The notes beneath the pieces were generated by a model, which saw nothing but the letters and a program-made list of their open reading frames with translations, was not told the DNA's origin and searched no databases. The position numbers and the translations under genes were made by a program. A stretch of 64,000 bases of DNA from Eutreptiella sp. 'Long Island Sound 2002'. Its lineage: Eukaryota > Euglenozoa > Euglenophyceae > Eutreptiales > Eutreptiaceae. Location of the stretch: NCBI GenBank assembly GCA_964036045.1, contig OZ038402.1:1457380-1521379 (forward strand), given 5' to 3'. Positions 51,601 to 62,973 of the stretch are shown here, piece after piece; the stretch's first letter is position 1; every line of letters begins with the position of its first letter.

Positions 51601-52979
51601 GGGCACTGTTGATGGGGCAGTGTACCGGGTGGGGTGGCCAATGTCGCAGGTGATGGCCTGTGTTGAGCTTGTTCCCTTGTTCCCGTGCTCTCCCCGTCAG
51701 ACGGTTCAGGCGGTGCGCTATGTGCGCGTCGCAGAAGCAAGCAACAACGGACCGACATCATCAACCCCTCTTCTGGACCCGTTGGCTCGCCAGAAAAGTC
51801 GCCAAAACCTTGGCCCCAGTCAAAGACTTCGACAGCGGACCCCCCCCCCCGAAATATGGAGAAGATTGCATTCTCTCCCATTCCCACGGTAACAAAGGTC
51901 TTTCATCAATGAACTGCTCTGCCCCGACACACATGTGCGCCCCGCAGCCCCACACGCACACGCACAAGGGCACTTAGGCCCAAACCACCAGAACCCCATG
52001 GTGCCAGGCATTGTGCCCCTGCACAGTACCAGACATCATGGGAAAACAACATGCGGTTATGCCAGAGTTGGGGCCACTGTCCAGCAAACCATACGTGAAC
52101 GTGAACGGACGTGAGCCTATCCCTCTGCTCGATGCGAACCATGTCAAAAAGTCGGGCACCTGCGGACAGTTACCGCTCACCACCAGGGGGGGGGGGGGGG
52201 TTGGCACAAGGCCTTGGTGGTAGGCTCTGTTAGCCTGTGCCGGCGCCTATTGGCCTCTCACCCTTGAACCTTCTGCTATGACAAGCAGGCATCCGCACTA
52301 CTGCGGGCATCCGCACTGCCGCGGGCATCCCCCTGCCTGGGAGAGGGAATCCAGAATGCAACTTCTGCCCATGGCGTCCTCCCCTGACGTATGCCTGTTA
52401 TGCGGTCATCACGAAGACCCCAGGCTGGGAGGTGCTCACCACAACCCGCAACCGGGGGAGGGGGTAATGGTGATGAGATGCGGAAAAGGTCAGAACGGGA
52501 AGCATTGCGTTTGGTGCACATGTCAATGCTCATTTGCTAGACGCCGCTGGTCGCAAACCCCAGCCCCACCCCCTTCTGTACGCCGCCGGACGCCAAAGAA
52601 ACTTTGTCGGACACTGAATCCAACTCGTACCCTCACTAAAAGGGGTCGCACAGCACAACTGCCGGCTGTCGGCGTTCGGGGGGTTGACCGCCGGACCAGA
52701 GGGCGGGCCTTCAGGACCATCCTTCTTCCTGGGCTCCATAAAACCAGCCCTGCAACTTCCATCCACTGACTTGTGGGCTGAGGTGGGGTAACAACGGCCG
52801 CCCTTCCCCAAGCCCCGGGGCTCTAGCGCGTCCCTGCCCAGCCCCTGGGGAAGGCCCCTGGAGAGTGGGGCAGTCGTCCCTCTGCTCACAGGTGCTGCTG
52901 CTGCCCCTTGGCGTCCCTCCCACGCCGGCGCCGGCAATGCCCCACATTCAGTCTTTCCCAAGACCGTCAAGTTCGGAGG
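51601..52979. other. Mixed region without a confident gene
   Basis: The plus ORF 52278-52769 contains VCLLCGHHEDP and CVWCTCQC Cys clusters, but the minus strand is equally open. 52201-52265 resembles 31708-31780 (GGCACAAGGCCT(T/C)GGT...CCATTGGCCTCTC-like), so part is a dispersed repeat or paralogous exon. Confidence 0.3.
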
Positions 52980-53200
52980 CAGGGATGCATCAGAAGGGAA
53001 GGGGCCTCAGAGGCGGCCCCAGCAGCGGTTAGGCAGGCGGTTGGAGGAGGTTGCCAAAGCGGTTGGGGGCGGTTACTGTCGGTTACAAATGCCATTGCGG
53101 CTGGCACTTGGCGTCAGGGGGACAGTGGCTGGACATAGGCTGGGCGCCGTGGAGAAAAGGGGGGGGGGGGTACCTCCCCCCCCCTTCCAATGCATCCCTG
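52980..53200. mobile_element. hAT-type MITE, 221 bp, TSD TTCGGAGG
   Basis: Starts CAGGGATGCATCAGAAGG, ends CCTTCCAATGCATCCCTG; flanked by TTCGGAGG at 52972-52979 and 53201-53208. Internal GCGGTT words repeat several times, comparable to the subterminal transposase-binding repeats of hAT elements. No ORF of its own. Confidence 0.92.
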
Positions 53201-53528
53201 TTCGGAGGGTGCTCCCCACCCATCTGATGTGGGGGAGGTGACACAGGGCCCGGGGTGTTCCGGATCAGGGTCACCCATCGGTTTCGGGGGGGGGGGGGGG
53301 TCCAGCGGCTTACCCCTGTGCACACCGCCTTGTGACTCCCGTATGCCTTGCCATGTGACGCTGCTGGGGCAGCCATCCCCAACCGGCAGCGGTGCCAGAC
53401 ACAACACTCCACCGCGTCATGTTCCATCATGTCGCATGCCGCTTGGGTGGGACGGAGAGCACGGCCTTCGTCGCCAGCCAAAGCAGAGGGACGAATGTAT
53501 TCTTAGCCCGTTCTGCCTGCCTCATACC

Positions 53529-53747
53529 CAGGGATGCATCAGAAGGGAAGAGGCCTCAGAGGCGGCCCCAGAGGCGGTTAGGCAGGCGGTTGGCGGGGGT
53601 TGCCGAAGCGGTTTGGGGCGGTAACTGTCGGTTACAAATGCCATTGAAGCCGACACTTGGCGTCAGGGGGACAGTGGCTGGGCGTTGGCTGGGCGCCGTG
53701 GAGGAGGGGTGGCGGGGACCCTCCCCCCCCCCTCCAACGCATTGCTG
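53529..53747. mobile_element. hAT-type MITE, 219 bp, TSD CTCATACC
   Basis: Second copy of the same family: starts CAGGGATGCATCAGAAGG, flanked by CTCATACC at 53521-53528 and 53748-53755. Its right terminus is mutated (CAACGCATTGCTG instead of CAATGCATCCCTG), so it has probably lost mobility. Internal sequence is >90 percent like 52980-53200 by eye. Confidence 0.9.
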
Positions 53748-53962
53748 CTCATACCCTCCCTCGCCGTGACCAGCATATGGACCACCTCTGCGGATTCGGG
53801 CGCCTGTTCCACTGATGTTCTGCAGTCCTGCGCAGGGATACAAACTCGAAAAGCGCGTGCCAATCTCGAAACAAGCGCGCGGGAGCGCGCCGCCACCGCA
53901 CGCCACCCAAAAGCGCGGGTGTATGTGAACGCACGCACACCAGGATTGGCTGGACATGGAGT

Positions 53963-54850
53963 ATGCTGACCAAGGCTCCGCCGAAATCTGTACTTACTGC
54001 ACTTGCCCTCCGGGCCTTTGGCAAACTTGATTTGGCCTATTTGATGAAAAAAAAGACCTCTATCCAACACCTACTTCAGATTATCAACAAAGTGAATGCC
54101 GTCTCTGCCGTCAGCCGTCGTCAGTGCAAAATGCCCTTCGGCAGGCCCATGGAGGGTCCGAACCCGCCCGGCACATCCCACGTGCAAGTCGGGCGCGGTG
54201 CCAATGGGCTACAGGGCCGACAGAAAGGATAATCGGCGCAACACCGTCAAGGTGATGGTGAGGGCAGGCGGGGGCGGCGATTTTAGTGGTGCGGATCGGC
54301 GGCCTGTTCCCCCGACGGAGGCCTGGTTGCGGGTTCTGTCCGAGGGTGTGTCGCGCCCCATGCCACAGGGGGGTCAGCAAGGGGACATGGGGTTCGCGAT
54401 AAATGCCAAATTGAGACGGTCCGAAGTCTGCCGGCGTGCAGCGTCGCGTCGCCTGCTCGAAATCTTCAAATCGGTGGGCCTGTGAGTTTGGGGGGCGCTT
54501 TTTAAAAAAAAAAAAAAAGAACGAAAGCGCGGCTAAAAGCGCACACTTTTTCTCTTTGAAAGAAGCGTGTGTCTCAAAAAGTCGTGGAATGGGGCGCGCA
54601 CGCGGCGCTCCAGCGATTCGTGGTATTTGGCGAGCTCAACGTGTTCGGTGGTCGTGCATCTTCTTCCCCCACTTCCCCCGCCGCCCCTGTTCAGTGCAGT
54701 GCGGCCGGTGACATCACCGGGGCCGCCTCCGCCAGAAATGACGGGGGCCCCTGTCCCAAGTTCCGGCGGGGCCCCACATCACCGGCAGCGCCTCGCCATC
54801 CATTGGCCCCCCGAGGGACTCCCATAGCCCCCCCCCCTCCCCCCCTGCCC
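53963..54850 (+). CDS. Candidate split gene, plus strand, unknown product
   Basis: Protein-like blocks: 53963-54150 (KSVLTALALRAFGKLDLAYL, IQHLLQIINKVNAVSAV), 54210-54480 after acceptor GGGCTACAG (EAWLRVLSEGVSRPMP, RRAASRRLLEIFKSVG) ending at donor GTGAGT (54480), and 54570-54800 after an A-run and TTTGAAAG (VVEWGAHAALQRFVVFGELN). The first block is equally open on the other strand. Junction phases could not be settled. No family recognised. Confidence 0.3.
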
Positions 54851-55915
54851 CAGGGCTGCACTGGAATGTGCAGATGGGGTGGGGCGGGGGGTCCCGCAGG
54901 GGGAGTCGCTTGAAGGGAAGGGGCGCGGAGGGGGCGGTGCAGGGGCGGCTGCAGAGGCGGGGGCTGCGGAGCACACAAGCGGGTGGGAGGCTGCGGTGGC
55001 GGTTACAAAAGCGGTTGGCAGAAGGTAGGGGTCCAGCCAGGGAAGTAGTAGAAGGGGGGGGGGGGGGCTTTGCCTAAGGGGAGGGGGTGGTTACCCAAGG
55101 GTCACACAACCCCTTGCCTCATGCCTTTGCTTGCCCCCCAACCACCTGCAACCGCCCCTCCAACCGCCAGTAACTGCCCCCAACCGCTTTGTGAGTCACC
55201 TGCAAGCGCCATTGTAACTGCCCCTGGGACCCCCGAACCCCCCCCCTCCCCATTAAGCAAAGGCCTGGGGGAGGGGGGGGGTCTGGGACCCAAAAGTTTG
55301 TGTACCAGAAATGGCCCGATCAGATCTTCCCAACGGTACATTTCGTTGTTTCCCACGGTGGCCACTTTGGTGTGTTGGGGGGGGGGGGGGCTCCCCCCCC
55401 CCCCAGGGACTTAAGCAGCGGGGGGGGGGGGGGGGAGCGGGGGCGGGGTCCAGGGGAGGGGGGGAGGGGGTCCAGGGGGAAGGCCCCCCCCCCGTCCCTG
55501 CCAGAACATACCCAATCCACAGGGAACAGAAAAATTGTTGGAGAATGAACAACTCAGCACATGGAAATGTCATGTTGTTGGCCGTAAACAAAGAAAATTC
55601 ATCATTGAATGTCAATTCAGGCTGCCCACATCTCACCAATAAACAACAACTACAACAAAGCGGGACATTCACCATCTCATGCCAAATGACAGCGATCTTT
55701 CTTGTCAGTCAGAATTAGACTCGCCTGAACTGGTCGCGTGTGGCCATTTTTTTGTGCCACAGCGACAAACTCGCACAGTGTGGCCATTGGTACGCTTAAA
55801 AAACATGTGGCACATGCCTTTTGTGCCTCGTTGTAGGCTTTTTGCCACGGGGGGGGGGCGTCTCCTCGCTTTTATACGCGACCCCCCCCCAATAGAAGTG
55901 GGCCGAAGGCCCCCA

Positions 55916-55951
<36 letters not shown>

Positions 55952-56280
55952 TTGGAGGGGGGGTTCAGGGAGGGGGCGATGGGGGGGGGGGGGGTCGGTT
56001 GGGGGGGGTGTCCAGGTGGGGCAATTTGGGGTGGTGAGGGGGGGGGGGGGGGCAGAGGCTCCCCTTACCTCCCCTTGCCCTCAATCTAACCATACCATCA
56101 CCATAAACCTAACCCTAACCTTTGCAGCCAGTTGGTTTGGCCATGCCAGCCATGTTAATTGGGCTACACAAGATCCCCCAAATTTCGTTCATGGCTGCTT
56201 TTGCCACATCATTGCTCTCCATTTTGGACCCCAACACTCATTCTAACCCGAGCCTACGGTGAGAGCTAGGGCTAGGGGCA
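54851..56280. other. G/C-homopolymer-rich spacer
   Basis: Very long G-runs (about 55918-55951 is nearly all G), C-runs at 55386-55394 and 55488-55494, and at 55125-55250 a C-rich mirror (AACCGCC words) of the GCGGTT repeats. 56109-56121 has a short AACCTAACCCTAACC. No gene supported. Confidence 0.5.
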
Positions 56281-56302
56281 GGGTTAGGGTTAGGGTTAGG
56301 GT
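56281..56302 (+). repeat. Interstitial TTAGGG run before tandem unit 1
   Basis: GGGTTAGGGTTAGGGTTAGG, directly followed by GTCACCGAGCTGG. Degenerate relatives (GCTAGGGGCAGGG) precede it. Confidence 0.9.
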
Positions 56303-57473
56303 CACCGAGCTGGTGGAACCAGTCTTGGTTTTATAACCCTTTTTAGGGTCTAGAGTGGACCTACCAGGTTTAGCAGCAGCAGCAACAAGCAGCAAGCAGC
56401 AACAAGCAGCAAGCAGCACGCGCGAAATGGGGAAAAATCAGAACTCCGTCGTGGTGCTTCACATTCGGCTGAAATTTTGGTGGATGATACCTATGGGTGT
56501 GAGGGACAACCACACAAAGTTTGAGCCAGAAACTCAACGGTGGCGGCCGGGATTGGGTGTCGCAAGTGGCGGACCTCATTTTCAAAAACTGCAATTTAGG
56601 GCCAAAAACAGCCATTTTTGGGCCAAAAGAGCCCTAGAACCCATTCAAAACGGCCAAGGAAAGGTAAAAGGGTGGGTGCACTCCATGTGCGGCTTGACTT
56701 TCTTGTGTCAACGAGCCATTTGCGGCCCTCTGACTCCACCATATGTCCCGGAAACGGCCCAAAAAGGCCCCCACAAGCCCCAAATTTTGTGCAGATTGGC
56801 TGGCGACAGCCACAAACCAAGAATAGGCCATATCTTTGGCTACATGGCTCAAAACGCGATTCCAAGGGCACCTAATCCACCCGCAACCCCCCTCGTTTTG
56901 TGGTTTCCACCCCTCAAAATTGCCCAAATGGACGCCTAGACCCCCGTACCCAAGCCCAATAGGCTGCGGCAAGCTGCAAGCTCAAGCCCAAACAGGTGGG
57001 TGCCCAAATGGGTCAATAGGGTCCAATAGGGGCAGAAAAATGACTTTTCTCAAAAATGATCCTAGACCATGTGTGATGCTAAAACAAGTGTTTTTGGACT
57101 GTTTTGAGCTTGGGGTGGCCCATTTTGGTCCTCCGAAAATCCCAAAATGCCTTGAAGATGCGCTGTTTTGGGACCAAAAATGGGTCAAAAATGGGTCAAA
57201 ACCGCATTTTTCCAAAACTCATCCTAGACCATTTGGGGTGCACAAATGGGTGAAATGAGCCTATTTTGAGCCCATTTTGGGGCATTTTGGCCCCTCACAA
57301 GTCCATAAAAGCCTTGAAAGTGGGCCTTGTGGTGAAGGGGATCACTTGCAAGCTGATTCCACCCTGTCAACGGCCTTCAATGTGTAACTCATTGGTGTCC
57401 CTCACCATTCATATCTAATGTTCCCTCCCCCACCAGCTCGGTCCCAATATTCAGTCTTGATTAGGGCTAGGGT
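56303..57473. repeat. 1171-bp subtelomere-like unit, copy 1
   Basis: Begins CACCGAGCTGGTGGAACC and ends CACCAGCTCGGTCCC... then GATTAGGG. Its two ends carry an inverted GGACCGAGCTGGTGG-type word. Contains a CAG-rich patch (56370-56420) and repeated CCAAAAATGGGTCAAAA phrases. ORFs up to 194 codons recur in shifted form in copy 2 and are not conserved as protein. Confidence 0.9.
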
Positions 57474-58629
57474 CACCGAGCTGGTGGAACCAGTCTTGGT
57501 TTTATAACCCTTTTTAGTGTCTAGGGTGCACCTACCAGGTTTAGCAGCAAGCAGCAGCAAGCAGCAGCAAGCAGCAAGCAAGCAGCAGCACGCGCGAAAT
57601 GGGGAAAAAATCAGAACTCCGTCGTGGTGCTTCGGATTTGGCTGAAATTTTGGTGGATGATACCGATGGGTGTGAGGGACAACCCTACAAAGTATGAGCA
57701 AGAAACTCAACGGTGGCGGCCGGGAACAGCTGTCGCAAGTGGCGGACCTCAGTTTCAAAAACTGCAGTTTAGGGCCAAAACAGCCATTTTTGGGCCAAAA
57801 AAGCCCTAGAACCCATTCAAAACGGCCAAACAAAGGGAAACGGTGGGTACACTGCACGTGCGGCTTGACTTTCCTGTGTCAACAAGCCCTTTGCGGCCCT
57901 CTAACTCCACCATATGTCCGGAAACGGCCCAAAAAGGCCCCCAGAAGCCCCAAATTTTGTGCAGATTGGCTGGCGACAGCCACAAACCAAGAACAGGCCA
58001 TATCTTTGGCTACATGGCTCAAAATGCGATTCCGAGGGCACCTAGTCCACCCGCAACCCCCCTCGTTTTGTGGTTTCCACCCCTCAGAATTGCCCAAATG
58101 AACGCCTAGACCCCCATACATAGCCCCAGCAGGCTGCGGCAAGCTGCAAGCTCAAGCCCAAACAGGTGGGTGCCCAAATGGGTCAACAGGGTCCAGTAGG
58201 GGCAAAAAATGACTTTTTTCAAAAATGATCCTACACCATGTGTGATGCTAAAACAAGTGTTTTTGGACCATTTTGAGCTTGTGGTGGCCCATTTTGGTCC
58301 TCCGAAAATCCCAAAATGCCTTGAAAATGGGCTGTTTTGGGACCAAAAATGGGTCAAAAATGGGTCAAAAACACATTTTTCCAAAACTCATCCTAGACCA
58401 TTTGGGGTGCACCAACGGGTGAAATGAGCCCATTTTGAGCCCATTTTGGGGGAATTTGGCCCCTCAGAAGTCCAAAGAAGCCTTGAAAGTGGGCCTTGTG
58501 GTGATGGGGATCACTTGCAAGCTGATTCCACTCTATCAACGGCCTTCAATGTGTGACTCATTGGTGTCCCTCACCATTCATATCTAATGTTCCTTCCCCA
58601 ACCAGCTCGGTCCCAATATCCAGTCTTGA
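57474..58629. repeat. Subtelomere-like unit, copy 2
   Basis: Same unit, separated from copy 1 by GATTAGGGCTAGGGT and followed at 58630 by TTAGGG repeats. The copies differ by scattered substitutions and small indels, mostly in the CAG patch. Confidence 0.9.
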
Positions 58630-58648
58630 TTAGGGTTAGGGTTAGGGT
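58630..58648 (+). repeat. Interstitial TTAGGG run after tandem unit 2
   Basis: Three TTAGGG copies plus T, then a degenerate GGGTAGGGTTAGGAGTAGG tail to about 58685. Confidence 0.9.
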
Positions 58649-60311
58649 CAAGGGAAAGGTTTGGGGGTAGGGTTAGGAGTAGGCTGAGGGTTGGGGTGGG
58701 CATTAGAGTCAAGATTGGGTTCAAGGATAATGTTGGGGTGCAAAGTGGACAAAATGGGCAAGGGGAATGAAAAAAACAAATTTCGGGCGCCTTTGGCCGC
58801 AGCTGCTGGCCAGTAGCTGTTGACCCTTGGCAACTAAGTTGGCCCGGAGGGCAGGGAGGGGGGGGGGGAGGGGGGGGGGGGAGTCGCGTACCAGAACCGA
58901 GGAGACGTCCCCCCCGTGCTTTTTGCCTTTTATGACCGGTGATCCTATCTTTAAACCTAAAATAGAGCAACGCGTCAATTACATCTTCACGTTTTGCGCG
59001 TAGCAACGGTGGGTCCGGGGAGGTGAAATACACTGACGACGAGCGTTGGGGCATGGTAGTCTGGAAAACAAGGTATATGGAGCACACATGGAGCAATATG
59101 TACACAGTGTATGGCATGCGCCGAAGGCGCCGAAAAATTTTTCCCATGACTAATAAAGCAAGTCCCTGCCCCCCCCCCCCCTCCTTCTGTAGGGCCATTC
59201 TACTACTTTCCCGGGGTCCAGATGCCTGCCGTTTCGGTTGGAGGGTGCCGCTGGTTGGGCGTGTCAGGCAGGGGCGGATGGACGCCCCCCCCCCCCCCCC
59301 CCCGAAACCCCAACCCGGAGCCCCACCCCCTTCCATAACGCAGTTTGGGTAGCGAAGGCCCCCCCCCAAGGGGGACCGGGCGGCGCGGGGGCCAACCCCC
59401 TACCCCCGAACGGGGGGGGGACCCGTTCTCAAGCGGTGGAAACCCCCCCCGTGGGGGGGGGGGGGGTGATCCACACCTCCAAAAGATCAGCGCATCGTCC
59501 CAAGGGGGTCTGTGTTGGGGGCATTGGGGGGAGGGGGTTGCGGAGCCAAAGAGCACACACACGCGCGCACATGCAAACCCCCGCGGCAGACCCCCATTGG
59601 CAGCAGCACCCGTCCCCCACCCCCCCCTCCGCCAGTGTTCAGCACAGCACCGCGCCCACCCGCACACCGCCGCGCCACTCCAGCAAACCCCCACCCCCCG
59701 AGCCCCGCCCGCTACGCCCGTCGCAGGGATGCCGACGGGCAATGGGCTGGTCCCGCACCGCGCCCAACTCCGCACCTCCCGCGCAGCCGCCCCAAGGCCC
59801 CACCGCCCCGGGGCCCGGGCCGGGGCTGAACAACAAGTGCCACTCCGGACCCTCATCCCTCGGACGTCTGTCTGACCGCGTCGACCCCCCCCCCTCCCGT
59901 TCTCCCCCCCCCCCCCCCCCCCGAATGGTGACGTGTGAGCTGTCACGTGTGGTGTGTTGTTTGAGTCAACGTCAGCACGACCCGCCGAACATGCAGTTCA
60001 CAAGACAGAGAGAAAACCTTGTCAAGGGCCGAAAAACGGCCCTGGGCGCCTTTCGCAAAAAGTCTGGATGAAGAGTGTGAGCGTGACTTTTTGCGTGGGA
60101 GAGAGGGCAACATCATCAACTTATATTCTGGCATATACAGATTGGACAGACAAAGAGCATACAAGTATGATATATGCAGCAAAACATCTAAGCACGCAGG
60201 ATTTAGAGCTTAGAAGCCAGGTCAAACAAGAGACCCCTCCCCCGCCCCCCCCACCTGTGGGTGGCGTTGAGGCTAGGCTCTGTAAGACTAGCCAGCCCTC
60301 CCCCCCCCCTC
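58649..60311. other. GC-rich spacer downstream of the transporter gene
   Basis: Contains many C/G-runs (58860-58882, 59168-59181, 59287-59302, 59456-59467, 59886-59922). ORFs up to 277 codons are Pro/Arg/Gly-rich and occur in several frames; none recognised. Confidence 0.4.
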
Positions 60312-62973
60312 TCACTTCCCCTCCCCCTCCCCTTCTGCCTCGCGCAGATCCAGAGCCGCGGCGGCGTGCTCCGCCGCCGCGGCCTCGGCGGCGGCGGCGC
60401 GCTGCGCGGCCCTCTTGGCCTTTGCCTCCTGCTGCTTGACGTAGGTGTACCACACCATCCCGAGGAATGCGATGCCCATGCCTGTGGAAGCGCGTGAGGC
60501 GGTGCCGCTGTGCCGGGGGGGGGGAGGGGGGCGGTTGCCGCAGTGGGTGCAACAGCGGTTGGGTGGTTCTGGCGGTTACGAAGTGGGAGGCCGTTTCGGA
60601 GCGGTTGGAGGCCGTTGGGGGGCGGACGGTCGCGACGGGGGAGCGGCACCCTGTCACCCCCGAACGGGGGGCAGGGTAACCGCCCGCCGTGGGATGCGGA
60701 CGTCGAAGGCCCCCCCCCACTCCCCCTGTACCGAAGAGCAACACGCCCCCTGCCCCCCCCCCTTCCCAAGAGGTGCCGCTAATTGGGGGGAGCAGACTGC
60801 AGCTGCTGGACCCCCCGTCCAGCGGCCCCCCCAACCTCCGCCGACCCGCAACGGCGTTGGGGACCCGCTAACCGCCGGGCCCCGCTTCTGGAACCGCCCC
60901 TGCACAGCCCCTGCCCTTCAAGCGGCCATCGAATCCCGGTCGAAACGGACGCCGGCGCACGACGCCGCACTCGGGTCCGGCGCAGGGCCATTTCCGCCCC
61001 ATCAGAGAGTGAGGGCGGTGGGGGGCGGGGGAGGGGGGGCGGGTTTGGATCAGAGGCCCCCATGACCGGGCCCTCCCCAAACCAGAAGACTCCGTTGACA
61101 TCGGGCGGCAGACGGGCTCTCTCTCTCTCCCCACCCCCTCTCTCTGTCTCTCTCTCTCCCCCCGTGATCCGTCCCTCAAAGTGTTTAGCACCTCCTGGGC
61201 CACATTTTGAGGGAGAAATAGATCTTTGGGGTCGCCTTGACCCCCCGGTCTAGGGCTCCTGTTGGACGAGGGGGTCCAGCCCCCCCCCCCCCGTGTGACA
61301 TTCCGTCAGGTTGTTGCTCCTTTACGGGGCCCTGGACAGTCACCCGTTGTTCCCTTCGCATGTTGCGTCGGGTCGCTGCGTTCTGTCGGCCGCTGCGGCC
61401 GGTGCTCCTGCTCGTGTCGTTTCCGCGTTCGCGGAGCCCTGTCGATGGTGTGCCGGGGCTGTGCTGGATGTGGCGGGATGTGCCGTTTGCACGTCAGCGG
61501 CGCCCAGTAATTGGCGTATTGGGGGTTGTGTTGGTTGTTGTGGGGGTCGTTTGACTGTTTTTGCTGTCCCAACACCTCCGTCCGCAGGCCGTCCACCCCC
61601 TGCCTTGCTGCGTTTCCGTGTGCGTGAGGCCCAGGTGCCCTGCTCCTCCACGCGTTGTCCCGGCCGTCCACCGCATCCACCGCATCCCCCACTCCGTGGG
61701 TCGCGCGTGCGCAGGGCGCGTTCCTCGTTGGTTGCGGGTAGTGTGCGCTCCGCGGGTGGCGTGCGCTCCGTCATGGTTGACGCGGGTGGCGTGCGCGCCT
61801 GCCCCTGTGGTGTCCCGGATGATTTACGATGCACTGTCTCCAGCCCCCCCGCTAAGGGAAACAGTTGTGTGTGCACGACTGGCACTGCTCAAAGCAAAGC
61901 AGAAATGCAAAGCAAAAGTCGAAGAATAAAGCTCTTCAGTGAACTATCCTATGAACTATCATCTGCCCCCCCCCCCCCCATTGTGCGGGGGTTTTTTAGA
62001 GGCGCCAGAGGCACCAAAAAAATATTGGGCCGAACGCCCGGAGAAACCCTTGGCCCAATCACTTCAAGGGAGGGGGGGGGGGGGGGGGGCTGCCCCGCCC
62101 CTGCGCCTCTGGGGCCTGTTTGGGGCTTCACTCTTCAGCCATTTTGGAAGCCGCGGTGGCCCAGAGGATGGGCTTGAGCGCCGCCTCCCCAGCACACGGC
62201 CCCCCCCACGCGGGAGGCGCCGGGCAGGGGGAGGGGGGGGCCAGAGGGCACCCAGGGCACAGGAAGGGGGTGGACGTGGGGACGCTCTGCAAGACCAGGC
62301 ACTGGGGGCTGAGGGGGGGATTAGCGGGGGTGACCACGCGGCCGGGGGGGCTGGGGAGGGGGGCGAGGGGGTGCCTTGCGGCACAACCCCCTCTACACCA
62401 TCGCGGCCCTGCAGGGGGTGGTCACCGCCCCGGCACCAGGGCACAGGAGGGCATCTTCAGGGCACACGGTACAACGGACGGTGGCCCGCCGACGGCTGTA
62501 GGCAACGGCGGTGGACGCTGAACCGAGGGGGGGTTGGCTTGCGCAACCGCTGAGGGACCGGATGCGGGTGACCGGTGGCTGCCAGCGGTTGACCGGGTGC
62601 GGTGGATGGGGTCTTTCATAACAAACCCCGCGGCAGGAACGAAGGAGAAGAGAGGGGGGGGGGGGGGAGGGCATCTGGAACCCAAAAGTTCGTGCACCAA
62701 AAATGACCCAAATCAAGATTTCCTTTGCTAAATTACATCATTTCCCACTATGAAATCTGGTTCAAGGGGCGGTACCCCCCCCCCTCCTCCTGCGGTTCTC
62801 AGCTGTTCTAATACATCCCTGCCCAGCAGATAGGAAAACGTCCTGACTCCATGCCCTGCCCCTAGCCCTGACCAAACGCACCGAGTAAGTTCGTGGCATC
62901 AAACGGCTGTTGTAGCCACACGAAGCCAAAGAAGATGACCGCGCACGTCTTGAAATGGCCCACCACTTGATAT
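60312..62973 (-). CDS. Drug/metabolite-type sugar-phosphate or nucleotide-sugar transporter (TPT/SLC35 family), last two exons
   Basis: Penultimate exon 62973-62882 (92 nt) lies between acceptor CGCACGCAG and donor GTGCGT and encodes YQVVGHFKTCAVIFFGFVWL then QQPFDATNLL. The last exon, 60481-60312 (170 nt, acceptor CTTCCACAG), encodes MGIAFLGMVWYTYVKQQEAK then an Ala/Glu-rich tail ending GEGK and TGA. The intron (2400 bp) is phase 1 on both sides, joining as NLL-G-MGIAFLGMVWYTY. This matches the C-terminal end of SLC35E3/triose-phosphate-translocator proteins (V-x-GH-x-K...F-G-x4-D/P-x...G...L-x-G-M-x-x-YT-x-x-K; family knowledge). Two final membrane helices; the rest of the gene lies beyond the window on the right. 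The protein would sit in Golgi/ER or plastid membrane; substrate unknown. The charged Ala/Glu/Lys tail is longer than usual. Confidence 0.78.
62735..62821. mobile_element. hAT-like right end inside the transporter intron
   Basis: ATTTCCCACTATG..., C-run, then CTAATACATCCCTG, comparable to the right ends at 8395-8506 and 21041-21057. The left terminus with a CCCAGCAG target copy was not found, so it is partial or diverged. Confidence 0.45.

Noticed and set aside
56600-56640. Dinoflagellate spliced-leader-like phrase (AGCCATTTTTGGGCCAAAA)
   Set aside because: Only loosely similar to the known leader, lies inside a repeated unit with many CCATTTTGG phrases, and lacks a donor site; coincidence is likely.
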